DNA from: Nonomuraea harbinensis
Lineage (GTDB): Bacteria > Actinomycetota > Actinomycetes > Streptosporangiales > Streptosporangiaceae
Reading direction: 5' to 3'
NCBI RefSeq assembly: GCF_019396385.1
Contig: NZ_JAHKRN010000019.1
Coordinates: 1 to 64,000, forward strand
DNA length: 64,000 nt
Shown: piece after piece, positions 42,187 to 50,446 of the stretch
How the letters are laid out: every line of letters starts with the position of its first letter
Numbering within the stretch: the first letter of the stretch is position 1
The notes under the pieces: model-generated
Databases searched by the model: none
What the model was told of the DNA's origin: nothing
Seen by the model: the letters and a program-made list of their open reading frames with translations, nothing else
Made by a program: the position numbers and the translations under genes

Positions 42187-43141
42187 CTTGCCTCTCCAGT
42201 TCGCTTGCTGGGCGGCGCGGGCTACCCGGCACCTGAGGTCCGTAACCCAGCCTAATGATCATCTGGGCGTGGCCCCGACGGTGGTGCGGGTCCCTGCGCC
42301 GGCGCATGTCGCGCAGGTCGAGCGGCTGGTTCAGGAACGAGGCGGACAGCCCGTGCCTGGTCGCGGTCAGCAGTACTCTCTGCAATGCCTGCCCGGCGCG
42401 CAGCCAGTCGATCGGCCGGTCGCCCTGCGTGGTCAGCACCACCAGCTGCGGGTGCTCCTCGAACCGCGCGTCCCGCTCGTGCCGGCCGAAGTCGCGCACC
42501 GGCGCCGGGTCCCTGGCCGGGCGCGGGCCGTGCGCGTAGGCGGGCACCCCGTCGAAGCGGGCCCCCGGCATGGTCCACGCCGCCAGCTCCGCCTGATAGT
42601 CGTGGTCGCGGGACAGCTCGTCCTCGGCCAGCGCCACGTGGTCCAGCATCTCGGCCACGCCCTCGGCGTCCAGCGGCACCAGGCTCGCGCCCTCGCGTGA
42701 GGCGGCGATGCGCAGGTCGCCGAGCACCGACGGCGGCACCGGCCGGTCCGAGAACGGCTCGCGGCTGGTGCGGCGCACCGGGATCAGCTCGTACAGCTCG
42801 CGGTTCTCGCCGCGGACCGGGCGGGCGTCGGCGGTGCGCACGGCGGCCATCAGCAGCGGGTGCTCCGCCGGATCCGGCAGCAGCCACACGATGGGACGGC
42901 GGCCCACGTAGCGCACCGCCAGCCGCAGGTTGAACAGCGCGGCCCCGCAGCTCACCATCATGGAACGGCCGCGCGGGTCGGCGACCCGCAGCCTGCGGTC
43001 GGGGTCGGCCAGCAGCTCGATGCGCCGGCCGGGCACGACGTGGAAGCGCCACGGCTGGGTGTTGTAGACCGAAGGCGCCTGACCGGCCGCGAAGAGCAGC
43101 CGCCGGACGCCGAGGTCGGCGCTGACGAGGGTAGGGGACAT
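42179..43141 (-). CDS. Acg-type nitroreductase-family protein (320 aa)
   Basis: Flavin-fold protein of the Acg/Rv3127 group (SVYNTQPWRFHVV, MMVSCGAALFNLRLAVRYVG, RRTSREPFSDRPVP, AGQALQRVLLTATRHGLSASFLNQP in part). In mycobacteria these are among the most strongly DosR-induced genes; some lack activity and may only sequester FMN. AGGAGGTGCG precedes the ATG. It is divergent from cydAB across a 183-base region with several DosR-like boxes and overlaps the acetyltransferase-synthetase gene downstream. Confidence 0.9.
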   Translation of the reverse strand: MSPTLVSADLGVRRLLFAAGQAPSVYNTQPWRFHVVPGRRIELLADPDRRLRVADPRGRSMMVSCGAALFNLRLAVRYVGRRPIVWLLPDPAEHPLLMAAVRTADARPVRGENRELYELIPVRRTSREPFSDRPVPPSVLGDLRIAASREGASLVPLDAEGVAEMLDHVALAEDELSRDHDYQAELAAWTMPGARFDGVPAYAHGPRPARDPAPVRDFGRHERDARFEEHPQLVVLTTQGDRPIDWLRAGQALQRVLLTATRHGLSASFLNQPLDLRDMRRRRDPHHRRGHAQMIIRLGYGPQVPGSPRRPASELERQDA

Positions 43142-43190
43142 GACGCACCTCCTGCCTCCGAATCTGGCGGAGCCCCCGTGCCGTCAGGCA

Positions 43191-43287
43191 GAGCCGGAGG
43201 ACCTTCGCGCGGGTGTCCAAAGTCCCTGCCCCCGGCGAGGGCCGTCCGGCCTGGCCGAAGGTCCTCGCGGGCGAGGCCGGCGGACCC
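43191..43287. promoter_or_regulatory. cluster of DosR-like boxes between nitroreductase and cydA
   Basis: Best boxes: GTGTCCAAAGTCCC (43213-43226, perfect AGTCCC half), AGGACCTTCGCGCG (43198-43211) and, on the minus strand, AGGACCTTCGGCCA (43252-43265). Weaker partners stand at 22-bp centre spacing: 43191-43204 (with 43213-43226) and 43274-43287 (with 43252-43265). This divergent region should drive both operons in low oxygen. Confidence 0.65.
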
Positions 43288-43324
43288 TACACAGCGCCTC
43301 TGACCTGCCGCGATGCTGGCCCGC

Positions 43325-44698
43325 ATGGATGTGCTCGATCTCTCCCGGTGGCAGTTCGGCATCACGACCGTCTACCACTTCCTGTTCGTGCCGCTCACCA
43401 TCGGTCTGTCGATCCTCGTGGCGGGATGGCAGACCGCGTGGTACCGCACGAAGAAGCCCGAGTACCTGCGCCTCACCAAGTTCTTCGGGCGGCTCTTTCT
43501 CATCAACTTCGCCATGGGCGTGGTCACCGGCATCGTGCAGGAGTTCCAGTTCGGCATGAACTGGAGTGACTACTCCAGGTTTGTCGGGGACGTCTTCGGG
43601 GCGCCGCTGGCGATGGAAGGGCTCATGGCGTTCTTCCTGGAGTCGACCTTCCTCGGGCTGTGGATCTTCGGCTGGGACAAGCTGCCGCCGAAGGTCCACC
43701 TGGCCACGATCTGGACGGCCGCCATCGGCACCAACATCTCCGCCTACTTCATCCTGGCGGCCAACTCCTGGATGCAGCACCCGGTCGGCTACACGATCAA
43801 CAACGGCCGCGCCGAGCTCACCGACATCTGGGCCGTGCTCACCAACCCGACCACGCTGGTGACCTTCCCGCACGTGATCTTCGGCGCGTTCCTCACCGCC
43901 GCCGCGTTCGTGCTCGGCGTCAGCGCCTGGTTCCTGCTGCGCAAGAGGGAGACCTCCCTGTTCCGTCCGGCCATGCGCCTGGGGATGGCCGTCGCCCTGG
44001 TCTCGGCCGCCGGCGTGTCCTTCACCGGACACTGGCAGGCCCAGCTGATGACCGAGCAGCAGCCGATGAAGATGGCCGCCGCCGAGGCGCTGTGGGAGGA
44101 CGAGAAGGCCGCCGGCTTCTCCCTGTTCGCCGTCGGCGACGTGGAGAACGGCCGCAACCACGTCAATCTGCAGATCCCGTACGGGCTGAGCATCCTGGCC
44201 ACCAACACCCCCGACGGCGAGGTCGAGGGCATCAACGACATCCAGAAGCGCTACGAGGCCATGTACGGGCCCGGCGACTACGTGCCCGCGGTCGGGATCG
44301 CGTACTGGTCCTTCAGGCTCATGATCGGGTTCGGCATGCTGGCCGCCGGGCTCGCCCTGCTCGGGCTCTGGCTGACCAGGAAGGGACGGCTGCCCGAACG
44401 GCCGTGGTTGTACCGGCTGGCCGTCCTCGGCATCGGGCTGCCGTTCCTGGCCAACACCATGGGCTGGATCTTCACCGAGATGGGCCGCCAGCCGTGGACG
44501 GTGTTCGGCCTCATGCGCACCGCCGCCGCCGTCTCGCCCGGCGTCGACGTCACCTCCGTCGCCATCACCCTGGTCGGCTTCACCCTGGTGTACGCGGTCC
44601 TCGCCGTCATCGAGGTCCGGCTGCTGGTCAAGTACATCAAGCTCGGCGCCGAGGAACAGCCGGAAGCCGAGCCCGCGGCCCCCGCCCTGAGCTACTGA
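43325..44698 (+). CDS. cydA: cytochrome bd ubiquinol oxidase subunit I (457 aa)
   Basis: Heme-carrying subunit of the high-affinity terminal oxidase. It begins MDVLDLSRWQFGITTVYHFLF, with the heme b ligand His18. The other heme regions are visible in GHWQAQLMTEQQPMKMAAAE and MGWIFTEMGRQPW. The Q-loop is short, the usual actinobacterial form. The ATG at 43325 has no ribosome-binding site but fits a leaderless start; GATGCT is a possible -10 at 43311-43316. An upstream ATG at 43313 is less likely. cydB follows 10 bases later, and no cydX or cydDC is seen here. Confidence 0.96.
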   Translation: MDVLDLSRWQFGITTVYHFLFVPLTIGLSILVAGWQTAWYRTKKPEYLRLTKFFGRLFLINFAMGVVTGIVQEFQFGMNWSDYSRFVGDVFGAPLAMEGLMAFFLESTFLGLWIFGWDKLPPKVHLATIWTAAIGTNISAYFILAANSWMQHPVGYTINNGRAELTDIWAVLTNPTTLVTFPHVIFGAFLTAAAFVLGVSAWFLLRKRETSLFRPAMRLGMAVALVSAAGVSFTGHWQAQLMTEQQPMKMAAAEALWEDEKAAGFSLFAVGDVENGRNHVNLQIPYGLSILATNTPDGEVEGINDIQKRYEAMYGPGDYVPAVGIAYWSFRLMIGFGMLAAGLALLGLWLTRKGRLPERPWLYRLAVLGIGLPFLANTMGWIFTEMGRQPWTVFGLMRTAAAVSPGVDVTSVAITLVGFTLVYAVLAVIEVRLLVKYIKLGAEEQPEAEPAAPALSY

Positions 44699-44708
44699 GG
44701 ATCACCCC

Positions 44709-45668
44709 ATGGAAACGTTCTGGTTCCTGCTCATCGCCGTTCTGTGGACGGGCTACTTCGTCCTGGAGGGCTTCGACTTCGGGGTCGGCATCCTGATGCC
44801 GTTCGTGGCCCGCGGCGAGGCTCAGCGGCGCACCGTCGTGCGGACCATCGGGCCCGTCTGGGACGGCAACGAGGTGTGGCTGCTCGTGGCCGGCGGCGCC
44901 ACCTTCGCCGCCTTCCCCGAGTGGTACGCCACCCTGTTCTCCGGTTTCTACCTGCCGCTGTTCCTCATCCTGCTGGCGCTGATCCTGCGCGGTGTGGCGC
45001 TGGAGTACCGGAACAAGAGCGACAGCCAGAAAGGGTGGGACCGGGCCTTCTTCTGGGGCTCGCTCGGTCCGGCCGTGCTGTGGGGAGTGGCGTTCGCCAA
45101 CATCGCCGCCGGGGTGCCGCTGGACGCCGACCACGAGTACACCGGCACCCTGTTCACCCTGCTGAACCCGTTCGCGCTGCTCGGCGGGCTGGCCACGCTG
45201 CTGCTGTTCGCCCAGCACGGCGCCGTGTTCCTGGCCCTGCGGACCACGGGCGAGCTGCGCGAGCGGGCCAGGAGGATCGCCCGTGTGCTCGGCCCGCTCA
45301 CCGTCGTGGCCGCGGCCGCGTTCCTGGTGCTGCTCGGCAGCGACAAGCCGGCCTACTGGGTGATCACCGGCGTGGCCGCCGCCGCGCTCGTCGCGTCGCT
45401 CCTGGCCACCGTGCGCGGCCGGGACGGCTGGGCGTTCACCGGCAGCGCGCTGGCCATCGCCGCCCTGGTGGCGGCCCTGTTCACCGCGCTGTTCCCGAAC
45501 GTGATGCCCGCGCTCGACCCGGCCAACAGCCTCACCATCACCAACGCCGCCTCCAGCCCCTACACCCTTACGGTGATGACCTGGGTGGCGGTCATCTTCA
45601 CCCCGGTGGTGCTCGTCTACCAGGGCTGGACGTACTGGGTCTTCCGCCGCAGGCTGACCGGGGCGTGA
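44709..45668 (+). CDS. cydB: cytochrome bd ubiquinol oxidase subunit II (319 aa)
   Basis: Membrane partner of CydA with about eight helices. Family landmarks: WTGYFVLEGFDFGVGIL near the N terminus, GPVWDGNEVWLLVAGGATFAAFP, and NPFALLGGLATLLLFAQHG. GGATCACCCC precedes the ATG. A nitroreductase gene follows 86 bases later behind a DosR-like box. The oxidase lets cells respire at very low oxygen, the natural complement of the nar operon in this island. Confidence 0.96.
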   Translation: METFWFLLIAVLWTGYFVLEGFDFGVGILMPFVARGEAQRRTVVRTIGPVWDGNEVWLLVAGGATFAAFPEWYATLFSGFYLPLFLILLALILRGVALEYRNKSDSQKGWDRAFFWGSLGPAVLWGVAFANIAAGVPLDADHEYTGTLFTLLNPFALLGGLATLLLFAQHGAVFLALRTTGELRERARRIARVLGPLTVVAAAAFLVLLGSDKPAYWVITGVAAAALVASLLATVRGRDGWAFTGSALAIAALVAALFTALFPNVMPALDPANSLTITNAASSPYTLTVMTWVAVIFTPVVLVYQGWTYWVFRRRLTGA

Positions 45669-45684
45669 GACGGTGCGCAACGGC

Positions 45685-45698
45685 GGGACCTCAGGCCC
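45685..45698 (+). promoter_or_regulatory. DosR-like box before second nitroreductase gene
   Basis: GGGACCTCAGGCCC: left arm GGGACC and right arm GGCCC intact. It begins 17 bases after the cydB stop and ends 57 bases before the next ATG. A possible -10, TATCGT, is at 45732-45737. Confidence 0.65.
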
Positions 45699-45754
45699 TG
45701 CCCGGCCGCCTCCCGGTGTGATGCGCTGGGTTATCGTCAGTTGGAGGTGGAGTC

Positions 45755-46741
45755 ATGAACCGTCCGGCCAGCCGCTCGCCCAAGGCGGCCGTGGAAGCCG
45801 CGGTCGAGGCCGCCCGCTGGGCGCCGTCGGTGCACAACACCCAGCCGTGGACCTTCGCCGTCACCGGTGAGGAGATCAGCCTGCGCGCCGACGCCGAGCG
45901 CCGGCTGCGCTTCGGCGACGCCGAGGGCCGCGAGATGATCGTCAGCTGCGGCGCGGCCCTGTTCACCATGCGGACCGCGATGCGCCGGGCCGGGTACGAG
46001 CCGGACGTGCGGGTCATGCCCGACCCCGACCGGCCCGCGCTGCTGGCCGTCGTCCGGGTCGGCGCCGAGTCCGACCCCGACGAGCGCACCTCGGTCCTCG
46101 CCGCCGAGATCGAGCGGCGGCGCACCCACCGGGCCGGGTTCACCGGCCTGCCGGTGCCCGACCGGCTGGTCGAGGCGCTGGTCAAGAGCGCCGCCGCGGA
46201 GGGCGCCCGGCTCACCCCCGTGGTCGCGCCCGACGCGGTCACCGTGGTCGCCGCGCTCACCCAGGCCGCGCAGGGCGTGCAGGCGCAGGACCGGCGCTTC
46301 ACCCTGGAGCTGATCCGCTGGGCCCGCCCGCCGGGCAGCACCCGCACGGACGGCGTGCCCGCCGGCGCCTACCCCCGCGATCCGGTCCGCACGCAGCCGC
46401 ACTTCGCCCAGCGCGACTACTCCTGGCGCCACCAGTGGGGCAGTGAGACCGGCGACGCCGGCGACACCGGCACCGGCGTCGTGGCCCTGCTGACCACGCC
46501 GGGCGACACCCGCGAGGACTGGCTGGCCGCGGGCCAGTCGCTGCAGCGCGTCCTCCTGCACGCCTCCGCGTACGGGGTCAGCGCCGCCTTCCACACGCAG
46601 GTGCTGGAGATGCGCCATCTGCGCGAGTTCCTGCGCGAGGAGCTGTGCTCCGGTGAGTACCCGCAGATGATCATGCGGCTGGGCATCACCTTCGACGACA
46701 AGGACGCCGTACGGCGCCCGGTGGAGGACCTGCTGGGCTGA
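45755..46741 (+). CDS. Acg-type nitroreductase-family protein (328 aa)
   Basis: Second member of the Acg/Rv3127-like group in the island (SVHNTQPWTFAVTG, MIVSCGAALFTMRTAMRRAG, AERRRTHRAGFTGLPVP-like, AGQSLQRVLLHASAYGVSAAFHTQVLE in part). GGAGGTGG precedes the ATG. It is a clear paralogue of the gene at 42179-43141, though transcribed in the opposite direction. Function as in the family: FMN-binding, perhaps nitro- or quinone-detoxifying, or flavin-storing in dormancy. Confidence 0.9.
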   Translation: MNRPASRSPKAAVEAAVEAARWAPSVHNTQPWTFAVTGEEISLRADAERRLRFGDAEGREMIVSCGAALFTMRTAMRRAGYEPDVRVMPDPDRPALLAVVRVGAESDPDERTSVLAAEIERRRTHRAGFTGLPVPDRLVEALVKSAAAEGARLTPVVAPDAVTVVAALTQAAQGVQAQDRRFTLELIRWARPPGSTRTDGVPAGAYPRDPVRTQPHFAQRDYSWRHQWGSETGDAGDTGTGVVALLTTPGDTREDWLAAGQSLQRVLLHASAYGVSAAFHTQVLEMRHLREFLREELCSGEYPQMIMRLGITFDDKDAVRRPVEDLLG

Positions 46742-46757
46742 AGTGCCCGCCGGGCGG

Positions 46758-46771
46758 GGGACCAAGGTCAC
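46758..46771 (+). promoter_or_regulatory. DosR-like box before doxX-like gene
   Basis: GGGACCAAGGTCAC matches 13 of 14 positions of GGGACYWWRGTCCC. It lies 96 bases before the ATG at 46868. Confidence 0.6.
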
Positions 46772-46867
46772 CACGCGGGAGGCCGTCCGGCACTGCCTGG
46801 GAAAGGGTTCGAAACGGTGTGATGGGGATGTGAGGGAAAGACCAGCCCGACCTGAAAGGGGCCCGTC

Positions 46868-47395
46868 ATGGCCACCACCACCCCCGCCAAGCCCGTCCAC
46901 ACGACCCTGACCGCCGACGGCAGACGCCCCGTCGACTACGTCTGGGCCATCGCCAGGATCGCGCTGGGCTGGACCTTCCTGTGGGCGTTCCTCGACAAGA
47001 CCTTCGGCCTCGGCTTCGCCACCACCGCCGAGAAGGCGTGGCTGGCGGGCGGCAGCCCCACCACCGGCTTCCTGAAGGGCACCGAGGAGAACGCGCTCGG
47101 CGGCTTCTTCACCGCACTCGCCGGTCAGCCCTGGGTCGACTGGCTGTTCATGGCCGGACTGCTCGGCGTCGGCGCCGCGCTCATGCTGGGCGTGGGCCTG
47201 CGGGTGGCCGCCGTCGCCGGTGGCCTGATGCTGATGCTCATGTGGGCGGCCGCGCTGCCCCTGACCACCAACCCGTTCATGGACGACCACATCATCTACA
47301 CGATCGTCCTCGCCGGTCTGGCCCTGGCCAACGCCGGCACCACCCTCGGCCTGGGCAACCTGCCGATCATCCAGCGGAACCCGTACCTGCGCTGA
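46868..47395 (+). CDS. DoxX-family membrane protein (175 aa)
   Basis: Four-helix membrane protein of the DoxX/DoxD superfamily (WAIARIALGWTFLWAFLDKT, FMAGLLGVGAALMLGVGLRVA, LMLMLMWAAALPL). Relatives include the small subunit of thiosulfate:quinone oxidoreductase and proteins linked to oxidative-stress defence; a TQO role is not proven. AAAGGGG precedes the ATG. A strong hairpin (47431-47457) follows, separating it from the sensor kinase gene. Confidence 0.85.
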   Translation: MATTTPAKPVHTTLTADGRRPVDYVWAIARIALGWTFLWAFLDKTFGLGFATTAEKAWLAGGSPTTGFLKGTEENALGGFFTALAGQPWVDWLFMAGLLGVGAALMLGVGLRVAAVAGGLMLMLMWAAALPLTTNPFMDDHIIYTIVLAGLALANAGTTLGLGNLPIIQRNPYLR

Positions 47396-47430
47396 CCTCC
47401 CGCCTCATCAGCACCGTCATCAGCACCGCC

Positions 47431-47457
47431 GCGCCCGCCCCCACCGGGGGTGGGCGC
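47431..47457 (+). terminator. terminator hairpin after doxX-like gene
   Basis: GCGCCCGCCCCC (47431-47442) pairs with GGGGGTGGGCGC (47446-47457) over 12 positions (one G-T), loop ACC. It lies 35 bases after the stop codon and 31 bases before the kinase start. Confidence 0.75.
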
Positions 47458-47487
47458 CCGTCGTGTGCGGGTGCGAGACTGACCCTT

Positions 47488-49176
47488 ATGAGGGAGAGTG
47501 AGCAGAGCCCGTTGCTGCCCAGCATGCGTCTCGACGACCTCCTGGCGGAGCTGCAGGTGCGCCTGCAGGCGGTGCTGGCCACCCGCGACCGGGTGCATGC
47601 CCTGATGGAAGCGGTCGTCTCGGTGGGCAGCGACCTCGACCTGGAGACCGTGCTGCGGCGCATCGTGGAGACCGCCACCAGGCTCGTCGACGCCACCTAC
47701 GGGGCGCTGGGCGTGGTCGGCCAGGAGAGCACTCTCATCCAGTTCATCCCGGTCGGGCTGAGCGAGGAGGAGATCGCCAAGATCGAGCACTGGCCCCACG
47801 GGCTCGGCCTGCTCGGCCTGCTCATCAAGGACGCCAGGCCGCTGCGGATGGGCCGCATCTCCGACCATCCCGAGTCCTACGGCTTCCCGCCCGGCCACCC
47901 GCCCATGGGCACCTTCCTGGGCGTGCCCGTACGGGTGCGCGACGAGGTGTTCGGCAACCTCTACCTGACGGAGAAGCGCGGCGGCGGCGAGTTCGACGAG
48001 GAGGACGAGGCCATCGTCATCGCGCTGGCCACCGCCGCCGGCGTCGCCGTCGAGAACGCCCGCCTGTACGAGGAGACGCGGCGGCGCGAGACCTGGCTGC
48101 AGGCCTCCTCCGAGATCACCACCCGCCTGCTGTCCGGCGCCGCCCCGCACGAGGTGCTCAGCATGATGGCGACCCGCGCCCACCAGATGACCGGCGCCGA
48201 CCTCGTCCAGGTCCTGCTGCCGGGTCCCGACGGGAAACGGCTGCACGTCGAGTACGCCGAGGGCGACGGCGGCCAGGAGACCACCGGCATCACCTTCGGC
48301 CTCGACGACAGCCCGGCCGGCCAGGTGTTCCGCACCGGCCACGCCGCCACCGCCGACGACCTGCACGACCGCGACTCCGAGCTGCGCGAGCTGGGCTACG
48401 GCCCCGAGCTGCTGATCCCGCTCGGCTCCGGCCAGACGGTGCGCGGCGTGCTGGCCCTGGCCAAGTGGAGCGGTCGGCTGCCCTTCAGCGCCGCCGACCT
48501 GCGCATGCTGGAGGCGTTCGCCGGCCAGGCCGCCATCGCGCTGGAGCTGGCCGAGACGCGCCGCCACGCCGAGCGGCTCGGCCTGCTCGAAGACCGCGAC
48601 CGCATCGCCAAGGACCTGCACGACGTCGTCATCCAGCGGCTGTTCGCGATCGCGATGACGCTCATGAGCACCGTCCGCCTGGTCGACCGGCCCGAGGCGT
48701 CCAACCGGCTCCAGCAGGCCGTCAACGAGCTGGACGAGACCATCCGCCAGATCCGCTCCACCATCTTCGCCCTCCAGGCCACCCCCGAGACCACCGGGCC
48801 CACCCTGCGCGGCCGGATCGTCGACCTGGTCGAGTCGGCCCGCGGCCACCTCGGCTTCATGCCCGGCCTGCGGATGGAGGGCCAGATCGACAACCAGGTG
48901 CCGGAGGAGGTCGCCGAGCAGGTGCTCGCCGTGCTGCGCGAGATGCTCTCCAACATCGTCAGGCACGCCAAGGCCAGCAGGGCAGGCGTGGCGGTGGAGG
49001 TCACGGGCGACGGGCTGACGCTGACCGTGCACGACAACGGGGTCGGCATCCCCGCCGAGGGCCGCCGCAGCGGCCTGCGCAACCTGGAAGAGCGCGCCAC
49101 CCGGCTGGGCGGCACGTTCGAGATCAGCTCTCCGGACGAGGGAGGGGCGTCGCTGCGCTGGCGTGTCCCCCTATGA
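47488..49176 (+). CDS. dosS: DosS/DosT-like heme-GAF sensor histidine kinase (562 aa)
   Basis: Oxygen/redox sensor of the island. GAF-A (residues about 45-195) contains GFPPGHPPMGTFLGVPVRVR; by alignment from memory, His137 in GHPPM corresponds to the heme ligand His149 of M. tuberculosis DosS. GAF-B covers about 200-365. The kinase core has the phospho-acceptor His378 (DRIAKDLHDVVIQRLFAIAM) and HATPase boxes (EMLSNIVRHAKAS, DNGVGIP, GLRNLEERA). There are no membrane helices, so it is cytosolic. The start has no clear ribosome-binding site. The matching DosR-like regulator lies 450 bases further, on the other strand. The 3' end overlaps a convergent gene by 53 bases. Confidence 0.92.
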   Translation: MRESEQSPLLPSMRLDDLLAELQVRLQAVLATRDRVHALMEAVVSVGSDLDLETVLRRIVETATRLVDATYGALGVVGQESTLIQFIPVGLSEEEIAKIEHWPHGLGLLGLLIKDARPLRMGRISDHPESYGFPPGHPPMGTFLGVPVRVRDEVFGNLYLTEKRGGGEFDEEDEAIVIALATAAGVAVENARLYEETRRRETWLQASSEITTRLLSGAAPHEVLSMMATRAHQMTGADLVQVLLPGPDGKRLHVEYAEGDGGQETTGITFGLDDSPAGQVFRTGHAATADDLHDRDSELRELGYGPELLIPLGSGQTVRGVLALAKWSGRLPFSAADLRMLEAFAGQAAIALELAETRRHAERLGLLEDRDRIAKDLHDVVIQRLFAIAMTLMSTVRLVDRPEASNRLQQAVNELDETIRQIRSTIFALQATPETTGPTLRGRIVDLVESARGHLGFMPGLRMEGQIDNQVPEEVAEQVLAVLREMLSNIVRHAKASRAGVAVEVTGDGLTLTVHDNGVGIPAEGRRSGLRNLEERATRLGGTFEISSPDEGGASLRWRVPL

Positions 49177-49573
49177 TGCGCCGGCCGCTGATCTGCTCGG
49201 CCTCGACCACGATGTAGTGGTCCTTGCTGCCGGGCGCCCACGGGGTCAGCGGCAGCGAGGCCAGGCGCGACATCTCGCCGGGATCGGTCACGGCGCGCGC
49301 GTGCCCGACGGCGGTCACGGACCAGCCGGTGCGCAGCTCCGGGTCGAACTCGTCGACCTCGAAGGCCACGACGGACTGCCGGGTGGCGGCGGCCAGCTTG
49401 GAGCCGATGCCGGTACGGATGACGATCCGCTCGCCGTCCAGCAGGAACGCCACGGGCTGCACCGCGGGAAGGGCGCGATCGGTGAAGACGATCCGCCCGA
49501 TGGGCGGCGACGACATCAAACGCAGGCACTCCTCCCGGGAGAGCACCTGCAGGCCGGACGAATCGAGTTGCAT
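49124..49573 (-). CDS. pyridoxamine-oxidase-like flavin-binding protein (149 aa)
   Basis: Small split-barrel FMN/F420-binding protein (LSREECLRLMSSPPIGRIVF, PVAFLLDGERIVIRTGIGSK, VVAFEVDEFDPELRTGWSV). It is closely similar to the C-terminal domain at 34161-34817 but lacks the HTH. It may act as a flavin reductase or ligand store in dormancy. I take the ATG at 49573; 49585 is an alternative. Its 3' end overlaps the end of dosS by 53 bases, so the transcripts are antisense there. Confidence 0.85.
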   Translation of the reverse strand: MQLDSSGLQVLSREECLRLMSSPPIGRIVFTDRALPAVQPVAFLLDGERIVIRTGIGSKLAAATRQSVVAFEVDEFDPELRTGWSVTAVGHARAVTDPGEMSRLASLPLTPWAPGSKDHYIVVEAEQISGRRIIGGHASAATPLPRPES

Positions 49574-49610
49574 GGGACCCAGCATTCCCCATCGGGAACG
49601 CACGTCATTA

Positions 49611-49624
49611 GGGGCGAAGGTCCC
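49611..49624 (-). promoter_or_regulatory. DosR-like box before split-barrel gene
   Basis: Minus-strand GGGACCTTCGCCCC, 13 of 14 to GGGACCTTCGGCCC. It lies 38 bases upstream of the ATG at 49573, directly after the dosR stop region. Confidence 0.7.
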
Positions 49625-49625
49625 T

Positions 49626-50267
49626 TCATTCGCCCCGACCGGCACGAAGGCGTGCCGCCAGCGCCGCGGCCTGGGTGCGCCGCTGCATGTTGAGCTTGGA
49701 CAGCAGGTTGGACACGTAGTTCTTGACCGTCTTCTCGGCCAGGAACAGGCGCTCGCCGATCTGCCGGTTGGTCATCCCCTCGCCGATCAGGTCGAGGATG
49801 TGGCGTTCCTGCTCCGACAGGGCGGCCAGCGGGTCCTGCTTGGCGGCCTGGTCGCGCAGCCGCTGCAGCATCGCCGCGGTGGTCTGCGGGTCCAGCAGCG
49901 ACTGGCCGGAGGCCACGGTGCGCACCGCGCCCACCAGGTCGGAGCCGTGGATCTGCTTGAGCACGTAACCGGCGGCTCCCGCCATGACCGCGTTGAACAG
50001 CGCCTCGTCGTCGGCGTACGACGTCAGCATCAGGCACGCCAGGCCGGGCACCTTGGAGCGGACCTCGCGGCACACGTCGACGCCGTTGCCGTCGGGCAGG
50101 CGCACGTCGAGCACGGCCACGTCCGGCCGGAGCGCCGGGATCCTGCCCACCGCCGACTCGGCGGTGCCGGCCTCGCCGATGACCTCGATGTCGTCCTCCG
50201 AATCGAGCAGGGCGGCGACACCGCGCCGGACCACCTCGTGATCATCGACAAGGAACACGCGAATCAT
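49626..50267 (-). CDS. dosR: DosR/DevR-like response regulator (213 aa)
   Basis: NarL-family regulator that very closely follows M. tuberculosis DosR segment by segment (compared from memory): MIRVFLVDDHEVVRRG, phospho-acceptor Asp54 in LDVRLPDGNGVD, LTSYADDEA, and the DNA-recognition end FLAEKTVKNYVSNLLSKL with NMQRRTQAA. It should activate the island genes when DosS signals low oxygen or NO. The start at 50267 has TAACGT 7 bases upstream (minus of 50275-50280), fitting a leaderless mRNA. A DosR-like box centred about -42.5 suggests autoactivation. Confidence 0.95.
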   Translation of the reverse strand: MIRVFLVDDHEVVRRGVAALLDSEDDIEVIGEAGTAESAVGRIPALRPDVAVLDVRLPDGNGVDVCREVRSKVPGLACLMLTSYADDEALFNAVMAGAAGYVLKQIHGSDLVGAVRTVASGQSLLDPQTTAAMLQRLRDQAAKQDPLAALSEQERHILDLIGEGMTNRQIGERLFLAEKTVKNYVSNLLSKLNMQRRTQAAALAARLRAGRGE

Positions 50268-50274
50268 GCCTCCG

Positions 50275-50339
50275 ACGTTAGCACCATCACCCTGGACCGG
50301 AAGAGGCTTAGGTCCCCTTCGACCCAGGCAGTACGGCCC
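50275..50339 (-). promoter_or_regulatory. dosR promoter with DosR-like boxes
   Basis: -10 TAACGT on the minus strand (50280-50275). The best box is GGGACCTAAGCCTC (minus; 50316-50303), centred 42.5 bases before the leaderless start. A weaker candidate, AGGCAGTACGGCCC (50326-50339), lies about 23 bp further. The position near -42 is the one used by activating DosR sites in mycobacteria (established knowledge). Confidence 0.6.
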
Positions 50340-50446
50340 TGTCCGTCGCCCCGGACCCCGTCGGACCATGAAAACAAGGGCCCGCGTCCCGGCTGAGGAT
50401 CTTGCCGGGGATAAGGTCGGGACCAGGGGAGAGGAAGGACACGTAC

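Noticed and set aside
42229..42242. A DosR-like sequence (minus CGGACCTCAGGTGC) before the GNAT-synthetase gene
   Set aside because: It lies inside the coding end of the nitroreductase gene, matches only about 9 of 14 positions, and the operon is explained by boxes at 43.2 kb.
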